Shown: positions 53,934 to 62,842 of the stretch, one piece after another
Numbering within the stretch: position 1 is the first letter of the stretch
Layout of the letters: each line of letters begins with the position of its first letter
NCBI RefSeq assembly: GCF_018139685.1
Contig: NZ_JAGSPN010000007.1
Coordinates: 62,001 to 126,000 of the forward strand
DNA: 64,000 nt
From: Cognatundibacterium luofuense
GTDB taxonomy: Bacteria; Pseudomonadota; Gammaproteobacteria; Burkholderiales; Burkholderiaceae_D
Reading direction: 5' to 3'
Made by a program: the position numbers and the translations under genes
Notes under the pieces: generated by a model
Databases searched by the model: none
What the model saw: only the letters and a program-made list of their open reading frames with translations
Told to the model about the DNA's origin: nothing

Positions 53934-56678
53934 TTAGTTCCGGGTGCAGATAATCATGTCGATGTAGCGCGGTTTCCAGTCTGTGGCGGATGAGCCGTTG
54001 TCGGTGGAGCCGGTATGCGTGTGCGAGGACGATTGGCCGGATAAGCTGATGCCAGTCATTGCGGTACCTGTTCTGTTTTGCGGTTGATAGTTAAGGCGGA
54101 CATAAGCGCCGTATTCGCCACCGATCAGGTTTTGCAGATCGGATTCACCACCGGGATGGGTATGCCCGGGGTCATTTACCGCGTGGGTATGGCTGGCACT
54201 TTCATTACCGGTGGTGAAGCCGTGTGTATGAGCGGGCACCACGTTATTGATGATCGGGCTGTGGGTGCCGTTGGTACCGCCGCCAGCGGTTTTGACGACA
54301 CGCAGCATGCGGTTATCTGCGGCGTCGCTGACATCCTGCGTCCAGCCGGTGGGCGCTGCCGCCTGCGCAAATGGCATACGGGTACCGGATGGGAATATGC
54401 CGACATCGTTTTCTAACTGGCTGAGCTTGCTCAGGTTGCCGTCATGCCACAATTTCCGCCATGCGCCCCAGCTGGTACCGTTGATTGCCTGTCGCACTGC
54501 CAGACCATCGCCAAACGACATTTGCACCGGTGTTCCGCCACCAGCTGCACCGGATGCGTCATAACCGACGACGGTGAGAATGTATCCGTAGCTATTGTTT
54601 GCACGGGCCGGCGGATTATCTACCTTGGCGATGTCTTTAAATTCGATGGTGGCAGCGGCGTTTTGGTAGGTATTGGGTGCTGACGAACTGGCGCGTACAT
54701 CGGGAATGATCCAGCTACCGCGAAAGCCGGTTTTCGCAGAGATACTGCCCTCTACCTGCAGTTTGTCGAGGCCGTTGTCTGTTGCGCCCAGTAAAAGCCT
54801 GCCGGATGCGGTCAGCGACATCCAGTACTGACCGGCTGTGCCCCAGCGCATACCGGTACCGCTGTCCTGCATAAAATTGGCATAACCACCGGCATTGAAC
54901 TGTACAAAGCCTGTGCGGGTACCGTTGGCAGCGTAGAAGACATATTGCGCAGTGTCGTTTACAGCGCGGAACGATTCTGCCTTTAAGGAGGTAACGCTGC
55001 CTTCAAATGTCGCATCGCCGGTGTTGCTGATGGCAGCGACATTTTTGTTACGGGTGAGGTTTCGGAATAGCCATCCGCGCCCGTCATCACCTGTCATGGT
55101 GAAGTAAATTGCCCAGTCCAGATTCACTGCACCGTACTGGCCAAAGGTGGCGGTTTTCGCAAACATGAAGCCAAATCGTGGTGCACCGGCTGCGGTACCG
55201 CCGTACAGAGAAATGCCGTTACCACCGCCATCTGTTTGTGTAATGCCGAAGTTTTCCAGCGTGCCGCCGACAAAACCCGTGTCGTTAATCAGCTGACTTA
55301 ATTTGGTGAGATTGCCGCTGTGCCAGACCTGATACCAATCGTTCCAGTTGAAGTCGATACCGTTACGGATATGCAGTTGCGGTAAGCCACCATTGCTGAC
55401 TGTATTGCCGAATGCCATCTGGTATGAGCATTCACCGGTGCTGGCTGTGGTGCCGTCAAACGGAGCAACCGTCATCACCGCTGCGTATTTGCCGCCAGTG
55501 TAAGTGGTGTTCGACAGTACAAAGTCCCAGCGTACAGAGCGCGGGCTGAAGTTCGGCTGCACAAAACTGGCAGACCGCGAACTATCAATCACTTTTATCA
55601 GGGATGCCGAGGCTGCAGCACCCAGTACGTCGCCCGCTAACTTACCCGCGCTGTCACGCTGCGCAATGGCAAGCGGATCTGCCTGCGTTGATGGTGCCAC
55701 ACCTTGCAGAGTCATCGCATCGGAAACGGTTGTGGTACTTGCGGTGACGCGGCCTACTGTCGTGACGAATGATAAGTTCCAGCCTTCTGTCAGTGCCTTT
55801 TCCTGCCCCTGATAAGCTGCCAGCACATCCAGAATTTCAACTTGCGGAAAATTCCAGCTGGCGTTGTTTGCGCCAATCCAGATGGCGCACTTTCCATCGA
55901 TATCACCAAAGCGGATATCAAACTTTTTGTAATAGCCGGATGCAGTGCATAAGGCTTTTACATAGCCCCAGCCTGTGTACGATTTATTGAGATAGCCTGC
56001 GATTTCGAGCAGGTACAAACTGGCGTCAAGATTGTTATAGATCCTGACTTTCATCACCAGCATGGTGTTGTTGTAACCGACAGGCAAAACGATCTGTAAT
56101 GCCCCGTTAACGAACTGGCTTGCCGAGCTGAGATAACCACCGGCTGGACGCAGTATGCGGGTGTAATCTTTGGAATACAGACCGGAGCCCATTTGCTCCT
56201 GCACGCTTTTTGTTTTGTCGTCGACATACTGGCGCGTGGCGAGGACAACACCGGGATCGATTTTGAGTTCGACCTGACTGATGCTGGAAACGATCAGCAC
56301 CATGCGGACTACCTGCGTGCGGCCGGAGCCTTCTGCCAGCAGGGGTTTGTAGGTTGGCGGGCAATTGGCGATCGCAATCAGGTTGCCTTCGTCGTCAAAC
56401 AGACCAAGTTCGCGTATCCACCAGCCACCCACGTTTTCTGGTATCACCTGTTCAGCAATGATCTGGTTGGTGTTGACGGCATCGGTCGATAATTGATTCA
56501 GCGGTGCGCGGCGTAATTCATTGACCAGGTGCGTGGCGGCACGGTCTGGCACTGGCAGGTTGCCGCCGCCATCACCAACGGCCATGGCCGTAATTTTGAA
56601 CGGAATGCCTTGCGCTTTGCACTTGGCATCTTTTGCCTCGCCTGCGGCGGTCAGGATGGCGAAATAGGTCTGTGTCAT
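53934..56678 (-). CDS. H: Tail fibre protein H
   Basis: Receptor-binding fibre that sets host range. The 914 residues have the conserved gpH attachment domain (about 1-150; YFAILTAAGEAKDAKCKAQG, VGDGGGNLPVPD, ELGLFDDEGNLIAIANCPPT). The shaft has repeated units (WHSGNLTKLSQL and WHDGNLSKLSQL, near 455 and 755). A collar-like tip with metal-binding HxH repeats (PAHTHGFTTGNESASHTHAV, DPGHTHPGG, SSHTHTGS) ends in ATDWKPRYIDMIICTRN. The shaft repeats are a usual place for recombination and host-range switching. It overlaps gene I by ATGA. Confidence 0.92.
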   Translation of the reverse strand: MTQTYFAILTAAGEAKDAKCKAQGIPFKITAMAVGDGGGNLPVPDRAATHLVNELRRAPLNQLSTDAVNTNQIIAEQVIPENVGGWWIRELGLFDDEGNLIAIANCPPTYKPLLAEGSGRTQVVRMVLIVSSISQVELKIDPGVVLATRQYVDDKTKSVQEQMGSGLYSKDYTRILRPAGGYLSSASQFVNGALQIVLPVGYNNTMLVMKVRIYNNLDASLYLLEIAGYLNKSYTGWGYVKALCTASGYYKKFDIRFGDIDGKCAIWIGANNASWNFPQVEILDVLAAYQGQEKALTEGWNLSFVTTVGRVTASTTTVSDAMTLQGVAPSTQADPLAIAQRDSAGKLAGDVLGAAASASLIKVIDSSRSASFVQPNFSPRSVRWDFVLSNTTYTGGKYAAVMTVAPFDGTTASTGECSYQMAFGNTVSNGGLPQLHIRNGIDFNWNDWYQVWHSGNLTKLSQLINDTGFVGGTLENFGITQTDGGGNGISLYGGTAAGAPRFGFMFAKTATFGQYGAVNLDWAIYFTMTGDDGRGWLFRNLTRNKNVAAISNTGDATFEGSVTSLKAESFRAVNDTAQYVFYAANGTRTGFVQFNAGGYANFMQDSGTGMRWGTAGQYWMSLTASGRLLLGATDNGLDKLQVEGSISAKTGFRGSWIIPDVRASSSAPNTYQNAAATIEFKDIAKVDNPPARANNSYGYILTVVGYDASGAAGGGTPVQMSFGDGLAVRQAINGTSWGAWRKLWHDGNLSKLSQLENDVGIFPSGTRMPFAQAAAPTGWTQDVSDAADNRMLRVVKTAGGGTNGTHSPIINNVVPAHTHGFTTGNESASHTHAVNDPGHTHPGGESDLQNLIGGEYGAYVRLNYQPQNRTGTAMTGISLSGQSSSHTHTGSTDNGSSATDWKPRYIDMIICTRN

Positions 56679-57295
56679 GCTGTTCCCGGTTGAATGGTCA
56701 TGGTGTCGATGCTGTGCATGGCTGCGCCGGTGCTGTAGCGGCCAGCAGAGGCAATGACCGGACTGGTGTATGGGTAGATAGTCATTTCATCCCCGCTGTA
56801 CACGGCAATGCCGGTGCGGCTGTAGCCACGGGTTTGACTGACGATGGCAATGCCTGTCAGGTGCCGGCTTAATGGTTTAGCGTCGTCAATTAATCGCTCG
56901 AGCTCGGGGAACATGTCGCCGGAAAAGCCACTATCCAGCACGCTGATCGCCACTTTGAATGTGCCGCGTGGTGCCGGTGGCTGGGCTTGCCACCACTCGG
57001 TCAGTTTTTCCAGCGTGCCAAACGGGGCAATCACACGGCGCAGCGCGGTGATGGTGCCCTTCTTTTTGTGCAGGTCGAATGCATTGCGAATGAATGCGCG
57101 CTTAATGTCTGCCGTCCAGTCCGGATCCCAGTAATCCACTGAAAATGCCGATGCCAGCATGGGAAGCAAAGCTTCCGGGCATTTGTCCGGATTAATCAGC
57201 TCACGCAGTGTTACCGGTACCCGTTCAATCTCTGCAGATGCTTTTGCCAGCTTGCGTTCAAGGGTGCTGGCATTGGGTGGCAGCAAGTCACGCAT
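56675..57295 (-). CDS. I: Phage tail/baseplate protein I
   Basis: P2 gpI family, baseplate wedge. The 206 residues start RDLLPPNASTLERKLAKAS and contain the typical NPDKCPEALLPMLASAFSVD, YWDPDWTADIKRAFIRNAFD, LHKKKGTITALRRVIAPFGT and W-rich wedge motifs. The end has beta repeats (GIAVYSGDEMTIYPYTSPVI). It overlaps J upstream by 8 bases and H downstream by 4. Confidence 0.94.
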   Translation of the reverse strand: MRDLLPPNASTLERKLAKASAEIERVPVTLRELINPDKCPEALLPMLASAFSVDYWDPDWTADIKRAFIRNAFDLHKKKGTITALRRVIAPFGTLEKLTEWWQAQPPAPRGTFKVAISVLDSGFSGDMFPELERLIDDAKPLSRHLTGIAIVSQTRGYSRTGIAVYSGDEMTIYPYTSPVIASAGRYSTGAAMHSIDTMTIQPGTA

Positions 57296-58193
57296 CTGCG
57301 CCTCCGTTGCGAATGGTCACGGCCTCGCAGTAGCCTGCTTGTGTCGGGCTGATGGCAATGTCGTCCGGTGGTGAATGCAGCACGACGCGTTTAATGCCTT
57401 CTGCATGCAGGGCGGCAATGATGGCGGAGCGATTAATGTGCCTGCCTAAACGGCGCAGGGTGTTGCGATACACGTCTAAGCGGCGGGCAGCCTCTTGCAG
57501 GACAGGTTCTGCCTCTGGCCCCTGATCGAGGTACAGGCTGGCATCGATGTGATAGCGCACAACTTCTGCTGACTGCACGACCAGACGGTCACCCACTGGC
57601 CGGATATCTTCATCGTTTAGTGCAAGCTCGACAGCGCGAAGCAGATCCGCTGGTGCGGCACCATCGCCGGCAATCGACAAAATGGAAACCACCACTTCGG
57701 TGGGCGCCGGGCTGATGGCACTGGCATCAGCAACACGGCCATCTGCAGAGCGCGCATGAAAGATGTACGCATTGCGCGGGCCTGCAACGGATAAACCTTC
57801 AAATGCCTGCAAGGTGCGTTCACGCAGTGCGTCGTCTGACTCCATCACCGCTGGCGTTGGCGGAAAAGCGTTGCTGTTTGCCGGTGTGACCACCAGACGC
57901 TGCACATTGACATTGCCAGAAATCTGATCCAGATCTGCGCCGCGTGCAAAGCTCAGCATCACTGCGCGGGCTGCATCGTTCACGCGCTGACGCCAGACGA
58001 TTTCGCGGTAGGCACTTTCCTGCAGCAGCTTTGCAATGGGTTCAGATTCCAGTGCCAGTGCAGCCTGCACTTCCGCGCGCTGATCGGCGGGATACAACGC
58101 GAGAAAGGCGGCTTTGCGTTCTGCGTAAATGGTTTCAAAGTCGATGACTTCGACAATATCCGGTGCTGGCAGGCTGCTCAGGACGATGCTCAT
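57288..58193 (-). CDS. J: Baseplate assembly protein J
   Basis: P2 gpJ family wedge protein, 301 residues. Typical features are LPAPDIVEVIDFETIYAERK, an early helical region ending in MLSFARGADLDQISGNVNVQ, RTLQAFEGLSVAGPRNAYIF, HARSADGRVADASAISPAPT and the C-terminal IHRAIxA-like HINRSAIIAALHAEGIKRV. It overlaps W by 4 bases and I by 8. Confidence 0.95.
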   Translation of the reverse strand: MSIVLSSLPAPDIVEVIDFETIYAERKAAFLALYPADQRAEVQAALALESEPIAKLLQESAYREIVWRQRVNDAARAVMLSFARGADLDQISGNVNVQRLVVTPANSNAFPPTPAVMESDDALRERTLQAFEGLSVAGPRNAYIFHARSADGRVADASAISPAPTEVVVSILSIAGDGAAPADLLRAVELALNDEDIRPVGDRLVVQSAEVVRYHIDASLYLDQGPEAEPVLQEAARRLDVYRNTLRRLGRHINRSAIIAALHAEGIKRVVLHSPPDDIAISPTQAGYCEAVTIRNGGADA

Positions 58194-58549
58194 GCGGCAC
58201 CTGTCAGATCAAGAGGAACACTTAAACTGACCTGATCTGCAGAGACTGCCTGAACCAGTTTGCCTTTCAGCTCCAGCAACACGCGCCCTGGTACCTCTGT
58301 GCGATAGATGTTGACTTGTGTGAGTTTGAGGCGCGGCTCCCAACGCAGCAAAGCCGTTGCTGTGGCTGCATACAGCCTGAGCTGGGTAATGCCGTTGTCG
58401 GGTTGATCGATCAGATCAAACAGCAGGCTGCCGTAGTCTCTTCGCATCACGCGGCTGCCAATCGGCGTGGTGAGAATATCGGCAATGCTTTGGCGTAAGT
58501 GGTCCAGCCCCGCCACATGCTGACCGGTTGTCGCAGCCATGCCTTTCAT
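58190..58549 (-). CDS. W: Baseplate wedge protein W (gp25-like)
   Basis: A 119-residue GPW/gp25-family protein with HLRQSIADILTTPIGSRVMR, RDYGSLLFDLIDQPDN and YAATATALLRWEPRLKLTQV, which is the typical order. It joins the baseplate wedge. It overlaps V and J by 4 bases each (ATGA). Confidence 0.95.
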   Translation of the reverse strand: MKGMAATTGQHVAGLDHLRQSIADILTTPIGSRVMRRDYGSLLFDLIDQPDNGITQLRLYAATATALLRWEPRLKLTQVNIYRTEVPGRVLLELKGKLVQAVSADQVSLSVPLDLTGAA

Positions 58550-59205
58550 AGCGGCTCGCTCACGATTTCGCCATCGCCTTGTTCACGATGCCGGTGTTTC
58601 TGAACGCTGATTTCGCCTGCGGTGATATCTTCCGTGGCGTGCAGACTGCCGTGAATTGTTGCTGCAGATCCGCCTGCGCCGTCTGCGGTACCGTAACCAA
58701 CCATGCCTGCCTGATAGGTCAGCGTTTTTTCGACCAGCAGGTTTCCGGTACAGGTGGTTTGTGGTGCATCGAGGGTAATTGACTCGGATTTGACGGTAAC
58801 GGCGCCCGGTACCGTGATCACGGCCGTTGCGCCTTCTGGCAGCGTGACCACCAGCGCGTGGCTCTGGTGGTTGTAATCCATCACCGCGCCATCCGGATAC
58901 GTTGTGCGGATGTTGTGCTGATCGTCGTCCGGTGCCGGATGGTGGGCACTGTTTAAGCCCGGCAGAACGATACCTGCACCGAGTTCCCCCGAAGGTGAAA
59001 ACACAATGCACTGTTCCCCTGTTGTGGGCGGATTCCATGTTTTGGTGGCACCGGCACGGGCTGCAACGACACGCAGCCAGTTGGTGGTAATGTCCCCCAG
59101 CTTAACGCGCACTCGCGGTGTGCGACTGTGCTTCACTTCAGCAATGGTGCCAAAGCGAATCACATTTTCTAAGCGGCGAGAGAGGTCAGCAAGATTGAAT
59201 TCCAT
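58546..59205 (-). CDS. V: Baseplate spike protein V
   Basis: P2 gpV family membrane-piercing spike, 219 residues. It has an OB-fold N-terminal part (IRFGTIAEVKHSRTPRVRVK, ITTNWLRVVAARAGATKTWN, PPTTGEQCIVFSPSGELGAG) and a C-terminal beta-helix (LVVTLPEGATAVITVPGAVT). The end QKHRHREQGDGEIVSEPL carries the HxH motif that can bind iron near the tip. It begins a new block after the antisense com-dam cassette, so it needs its own late promoter. Confidence 0.94.
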   Translation of the reverse strand: MEFNLADLSRRLENVIRFGTIAEVKHSRTPRVRVKLGDITTNWLRVVAARAGATKTWNPPTTGEQCIVFSPSGELGAGIVLPGLNSAHHPAPDDDQHNIRTTYPDGAVMDYNHQSHALVVTLPEGATAVITVPGAVTVKSESITLDAPQTTCTGNLLVEKTLTYQAGMVGYGTADGAGGSAATIHGSLHATEDITAGEISVQKHRHREQGDGEIVSEPL

Positions 59206-59447
59206 GCTGACGATGATGACGTGAACCGCTTACAGGGTCACGTTACGGAGGGTTGCTAAAAAGCTTATCAACCTATTGCGCAGCTCACGCGCGCGAGGCT
59301 TATGAGATAGTGAGATCAGGACGCGGCGACGTACATGATGCGCTAACATCAGGCACGCCACCGCCCTCGCAGAAAGCCCTGCAAGATTGGCCTAAGACCG
59401 CGTCACCTGTGCACAGGCGCGCCAAGGCTATCATATTTTTCGTCACT

Positions 59448-59684
59448 ATGAAAATGCAGGATATCCGTTGTGGAACTTGTTCCAAAAAACTTGGTGAGGG
59501 CGAATTTATCGCTCTCACCATTAAATGCTCACGTTGTAAATCGATGAATCACTTGAGGGCCATGAGCTCCGAAGCAGAATGCCATCGCGCATCCTTATCT
59601 GGAGTAAATATTGAGCAAACCGATCATTCCCTGGATCGGCGGCAAACGTCGTCTCGCCAAACGTATCATCCCGCTGTTCCCTGA
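59448..59684 (+). CDS. com: Com-like zinc-finger regulator of the methylase gene
   Basis: Small protein resembling phage Mu Com, which frees the ribosome binding site of the adjacent modification gene. From the ATG at 59448 it has about 78 residues, with the zinc knuckle IRCGTCSKKLGEGEFIALTI and KCSRCKSMNHLRAMSSE; the four cysteines are in CxxC...CxxC spacing. It overlaps the methylase start by 74 bases in another frame, as Mu com overlaps mom. The frame is open upstream to 59253 but this part has no similarity. Control of the methylase by translation is inferred by analogy. Confidence 0.85.
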   Translation: MKMQDIRCGTCSKKLGEGEFIALTIKCSRCKSMNHLRAMSSEAECHRASLSGVNIEQTDHSLDRRQTSSRQTYHPAVP

Positions 59685-60375
59685 GCATCAGTGTTATGTT
59701 GAACCGTTCAGCGGCGCTGCTGCTATCTATTTTTTGAAAGAACCCACCGAAGCCGAAGTCCTCAATGATATTAACGGCGAACTGATGAACCTTTACAGGG
59801 TGATCAAATTCCATCTGGATGCGCTAATTGACGAATTTCGCTGGACCTTGGTTGGCCGGCGCCAATTTGAGTGGCATCAGAATCAGACGACCGAGCAACT
59901 GACAGATATTCAGCGCGCCGCCCGCTTTTACTACCTGCAAAAAACAGCTTTTGGTGGGAAGGTAGATGGGCAGGCGTTCGGTGTTCAGACTGACCGGGGC
60001 CCGAGATTAAATCTGCTCCGCTTACAAGAAGATTTCAGTGCCGCACACTTGCGCCTGTCTGGCACGGTGATCGAAAACTTACCGTGGATGGATTGCATAA
60101 AGCGATATGACCGGCCACACACGCTTTTTTATTGCGATCCGCCTTACTGGGGGACAGAGGGTTACGGGGTTGACTTCGGGCTAGAGCAATATGCACTGAT
60201 GGCAGATATTGCGCGATCCATCAAAGGAAAAATGGTGATCAGCGTCAACGATATTCCAGAAATGCGTTCTGTATTTGACGGGCTGAATATTGAAACTGCT
60301 GAGATTAACTACACAATTGGAGGGGCAACCCGATCAAAGAAAAAAGCGAGCGAATTGATTATCCGAAACTGGTAA
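59611..60375 (+). CDS. DNA adenine N6-methyltransferase (D12/Dam class)
   Basis: Methylates adenine in DNA; in phages it may protect against host restriction. TTG start at 59611 with GGAG six bases upstream; 254 residues. The AdoMet region is IIPWIGGKRRLAKRIIPLFP (about 4-23) and VEPFSGAAAIYF (about 31-42), and the catalytic motif is LFYCDPPYWGTEGYG near 175. Position on the opposite strand inside the late region, downstream of a Com-like gene, suggests a separately controlled modification cassette. A 6-bp hairpin CCGATC/GATCGG (59620-59639) lies just after the start codon. Confidence 0.92.
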   Translation: MSKPIIPWIGGKRRLAKRIIPLFPEHQCYVEPFSGAAAIYFLKEPTEAEVLNDINGELMNLYRVIKFHLDALIDEFRWTLVGRRQFEWHQNQTTEQLTDIQRAARFYYLQKTAFGGKVDGQAFGVQTDRGPRLNLLRLQEDFSAAHLRLSGTVIENLPWMDCIKRYDRPHTLFYCDPPYWGTEGYGVDFGLEQYALMADIARSIKGKMVISVNDIPEMRSVFDGLNIETAEINYTIGGATRSKKKASELIIRNW

Positions 60376-60405
60376 CAAGACGAAATTCAACCATTAGAAA
60401 ACCAC

Positions 60406-60873
60406 TTACTTTTCGGCCAAATGCCGTAACAACGAATCCTTAATCAATTCACGGTCCGCTGAACTGAAGCCTAGCAGCTGACGTTCGGCGTACTGGACTT
60501 CCGGGCCATTTTTGCAAACGGTGTCCCTTAAACCGAACTGGTGGACGCGGGCAATGCGGGCTACACGTCCTAAAAATCCTACTGCTATCTGATTGGCATC
60601 GGCATTGAGTTTCAGATGCGCTGATGTCCGTAACTTGCCGAACATAGCTGCTTTTTGCTTTTTGATTCTGCCCTGCTTTTCTCTGAGTTGCTTCCGGGGC
60701 TTTCTTGCCGCATAGGGCGTGCCTTCCGGCGATTGCTGTGCTTTGATGCGTTGCTGCTGGCTGCGGCGCAGGTCTTGTGCAACCTGCTGATTGACTTTCC
60801 GTCTGGCGGCGGGTTCCAGTCTGGCCAGCAAGGCACCTGCCCATTGTTCCAGCGCGGTTAAGTCGTTAGCCAT
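60406..60873 (-). CDS. S: Tail completion protein S (phage virion morphogenesis)
   Basis: P2 gpS family, 155 residues, with LEQWAGALLARLEPAARRKV, RRSQQQRIKAQQSPEGTPYA, ARKPRKQLREKQGRIKKQKA and ARIARVHQFGLRDTV in order. It acts in tail completion with R. Downstream on the minus strand it runs into the antisense methylase gene, so leftward transcripts from here may interfere with that cassette. Confidence 0.93.
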   Translation of the reverse strand: MANDLTALEQWAGALLARLEPAARRKVNQQVAQDLRRSQQQRIKAQQSPEGTPYAARKPRKQLREKQGRIKKQKAAMFGKLRTSAHLKLNADANQIAVGFLGRVARIARVHQFGLRDTVCKNGPEVQYAERQLLGFSSADRELIKDSLLRHLAEK

Positions 60874-60876
60874 GCT

Positions 60877-61365
60877 TTACATGCCAATGTCTGTGGAGAG
60901 CTGCCATTCTGCGAGCAGTGTTTCGCCTTTGTAGAGTGCCCAGTACGGGTGGGCGTAATCTGGCGCCAGTACGGGTTCGCCAACGTGTTTGATATCGAGG
61001 CGGCCTTGTTGCGCTTTCACGATGACGCGTTCGGTCAGTTCGATTTCCAGTGATATGTCGACTGAATCGTGGTTGTTGAAGTCAACGATGAAGCGAATAC
61101 CGCGCTGGCGTTTTTCTTCGTTGCCGAGGATGTCTGGCTGGTGGGTGGCGATCCAGTCCAGCAATGGCACCATGATGGCGTCTTCGTCGCCGCCAAAATC
61201 GGTGATGATGACGTTGAGCTTGTAGGCGTATTCAAACGAGCGTGATGCAGTGCCGGTGCAGATCAGCCTGCCCTCGTCTGCAAATACCAGCAATTTATCC
61301 GGATCGCGCCTGAGATCCGGATTGGCTGTGCTCAGGTGCTGACGCAGGCTGTTTGGCTTGTACAT
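60877..61365 (-). CDS. R: Tail completion protein R
   Basis: P2 gpR family, 162 residues: start YKPNSLRQHLSTANPDLRRD, then PDKLLVFADEGRLICTGTAS, FEYAYKLNVIITDFGGDEDA and WIATHQPDILGNEEKRQRGI. It functions with S to finish the tail. It starts 1 base after the endolysin stop, without room for spanin genes. Confidence 0.93.
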   Translation of the reverse strand: MYKPNSLRQHLSTANPDLRRDPDKLLVFADEGRLICTGTASRSFEYAYKLNVIITDFGGDEDAIMVPLLDWIATHQPDILGNEEKRQRGIRFIVDFNNHDSVDISLEIELTERVIVKAQQGRLDIKHVGEPVLAPDYAHPYWALYKGETLLAEWQLSTDIGM

Positions 61366-61366
61366 C

Positions 61367-61867
61367 TTACTCTGGCCTTAAACACAGTTCGCGCTCTGCT
61401 GCACGCCGTCTTACCAGCCCTTGCAGGGCTTTGTCGCCTGCGTACACCCATTTCGACATTTCGCGGCATGCGCTGGCGGCATCGCCGGCGTTGATGAGCC
61501 TGAGCATGGTGGACGGGCGGCCGGATCTGAGAACACAAAAGCCGTCTTTGACGCCTTCTTTGCCGGGGCCAACGTTAAAGATGAATGAAGTGAAGGCTGC
61601 CCGCTGATTGTTATTCAGGGGGACTTTGACGCAGCTATCCAGCACGGCTTTGGCTTTTAGTAAGTCTTGCACTGTCAGCTCGTCGCATTGTTCGATGGTT
61701 GCGGTTTGCCCGAGTTTGACGCCGCCGGTATGGCCGCGACAAATGGTGGGAATACTGACCGGATCCAGATAGGCGTTTTGTCTGGTGCCTTCAAAGGTAA
61801 TGATCAATGACAGTGCAGCTGCAATGCCTGCTGCCGCCAGCCTGTTGCGGATGTTATCGGTCGCCAT
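61367..61867 (-). CDS. Endolysin, glycoside hydrolase 24 family, SAR-type
   Basis: T4-lysozyme-like muramidase that degrades peptidoglycan at lysis. In 166 residues the catalytic Glu is in FEGTRQNAYLD (about 29), with ICRGHTGG (about 48-55) and NVGPGKEGVKDG and W-rich motifs typical of GH24. The N-terminal hydrophobic RLAAAGIAAALSLIITFEG suggests a signal-arrest-release anchor, so export would use Sec and the pinholin-type holin could trigger it. The start overlaps the holin gene by 14 bases. Confidence 0.93.
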   Translation of the reverse strand: MATDNIRNRLAAAGIAAALSLIITFEGTRQNAYLDPVSIPTICRGHTGGVKLGQTATIEQCDELTVQDLLKAKAVLDSCVKVPLNNNQRAAFTSFIFNVGPGKEGVKDGFCVLRSGRPSTMLRLINAGDAASACREMSKWVYAGDKALQGLVRRRAAERELCLRPE

Positions 61868-62066
61868 AATTTGCCCGTTTCAGTGCACGTCTGCGTTCCA
61901 GCCAGGGATACACCAGCTTGTCGCGGATAAGAAATATGGTCAGCAAAACGGTGTAGCCGATGGTGCTGATAAACACCCATTCGTTTAACGGAATGCCCAG
62001 CAGGGAGATGGTGCTGATTGTGACCGGTGGTGCGGCTTTGATGTACTCGATACGTGGTTCCATCAC
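61854..62066 (-). CDS. Class II-like phage holin
   Basis: Membrane protein that times lysis, 70 residues. The pattern MEPRIEYIKAAPPVTISTIS, then LLGIPLNEWVFISTIGYTVL and LTIFLIRDKLVYPWLERRRA is typical of the T7-type/P2-like holin family. It likely has two helices. It sits between tail X and the endolysin, as in P2 (gene Y). Confidence 0.9.
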   Translation of the reverse strand: MMEPRIEYIKAAPPVTISTISLLGIPLNEWVFISTIGYTVLLTIFLIRDKLVYPWLERRRALKRANYGDR

Positions 62067-62067
62067 G

Positions 62068-62274
62068 TCAATCCCATAGGTTGATCATCTTTTTGGTACT
62101 TACCCGGGCAGCTTGCTGCGGCAGTGTGACGGTGATGCCGGTTGGCAGAATCGTTCCGTGGTCAGCAATGCCCGGATTGAGTTTCAGCGTTTGTTCAACG
62201 ACGCCGGAAGCGGCGCCCAGGTGGCGCCAGCACAGCAGATCCAGTGTGTCGTTTTGCCGGGTGGTGACTTGCAT
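62068..62274 (-). CDS. X: Tail protein X (LysM-like)
   Basis: P2 gpX family, 68 residues from the ATG at 62274 (MQVTTRQNDTLDLLCWRHLG), which overlaps the L stop (TGATG). The LysM-like VTTRQNDTLDLLCWRHLG and EQTLKLNPGIADHG, then LPTGITVTLPQ, are typical. A frame extension upstream to 62454 overlaps L and is not real. Confidence 0.92.
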   Translation of the reverse strand: MQVTTRQNDTLDLLCWRHLGAASGVVEQTLKLNPGIADHGTILPTGITVTLPQQAARVSTKKMINLWD

Positions 62275-62750
62275 CAGATCAGCTCGACGGTGACGTGGGA
62301 TCTGCCGATGATGTCGCTGATTGCCCATTGGGCATTGCGACGCTGCTCGTCTGGCCCGCTGGATAGCCAGCCGACCAGTTTTTTGTCGTCCAGTGAGGTG
62401 GCTGTTGTGTCGTAGTCTGAATAACGCTCGATCAGGTCTGCTTTGGCGGTGCAATACACAGCCCGAAAATAGTGGGCGATCAGCACACTGGACTGGTTGA
62501 CTTGTGCGGCGGGTACTTCTGCCATGTGCTGATAGCCTGCATCCGTTTGCTTTTGGCGGAAGGTTTGCAGCTGGTTATTGACATGGATGATGGCGGCCAC
62601 TGTTGCATCGATCAGGCGGTCGTCAGTCACGGTTCCATCGATACGGGTTTTGTCGCGCAGGGTCTGAATACTGATATCCGGAAAAAAACCGTCATTGCTG
62701 ATGATGTCTTTCTGGGCGGTACCGGGGTTTGAGGTAGCAATAAATGACAT
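62274..62750 (-). CDS. L: Head completion/stabilisation protein L
   Basis: P2 gpL family, 158 residues: NDGFFPDISIQTLRDKTRID, GTVTDDRLIDATVAAIIHVN, QLQTFRQKQTDAGYQHMAEV and a C-terminal RRNAQWAISDIIGRSHVTVE. It acts after DNA packaging at the head neck. It is followed by X with overlapping stop and start. Confidence 0.93.
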   Translation of the reverse strand: MSFIATSNPGTAQKDIISNDGFFPDISIQTLRDKTRIDGTVTDDRLIDATVAAIIHVNNQLQTFRQKQTDAGYQHMAEVPAAQVNQSSVLIAHYFRAVYCTAKADLIERYSDYDTTATSLDDKKLVGWLSSGPDEQRRNAQWAISDIIGRSHVTVELI

Positions 62751-62842
62751 GATCGCTTTCTGTGAGTCGGCGGTGGGCGGGTTGCAGACCTGAATCGTGA
62801 TTGGTCTTTCACCCGCGCCGCCGTGCGCCGGGGGGCTGCTCT

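Noticed and set aside
59252-59272. GTTGC...CAAC-type dyad upstream of gene V as an Ogr binding site
   Set aside because: The spacing does not match the TGT-N12-ACA form known from P2, and its distance to the start codon would leave no leader.
59253-59447. N-terminal extension of the Com-like gene to 59253
   Set aside because: The first 65 codons have no similarity to Com and Com proteins are short; the zinc knuckle starts right after the internal ATG.
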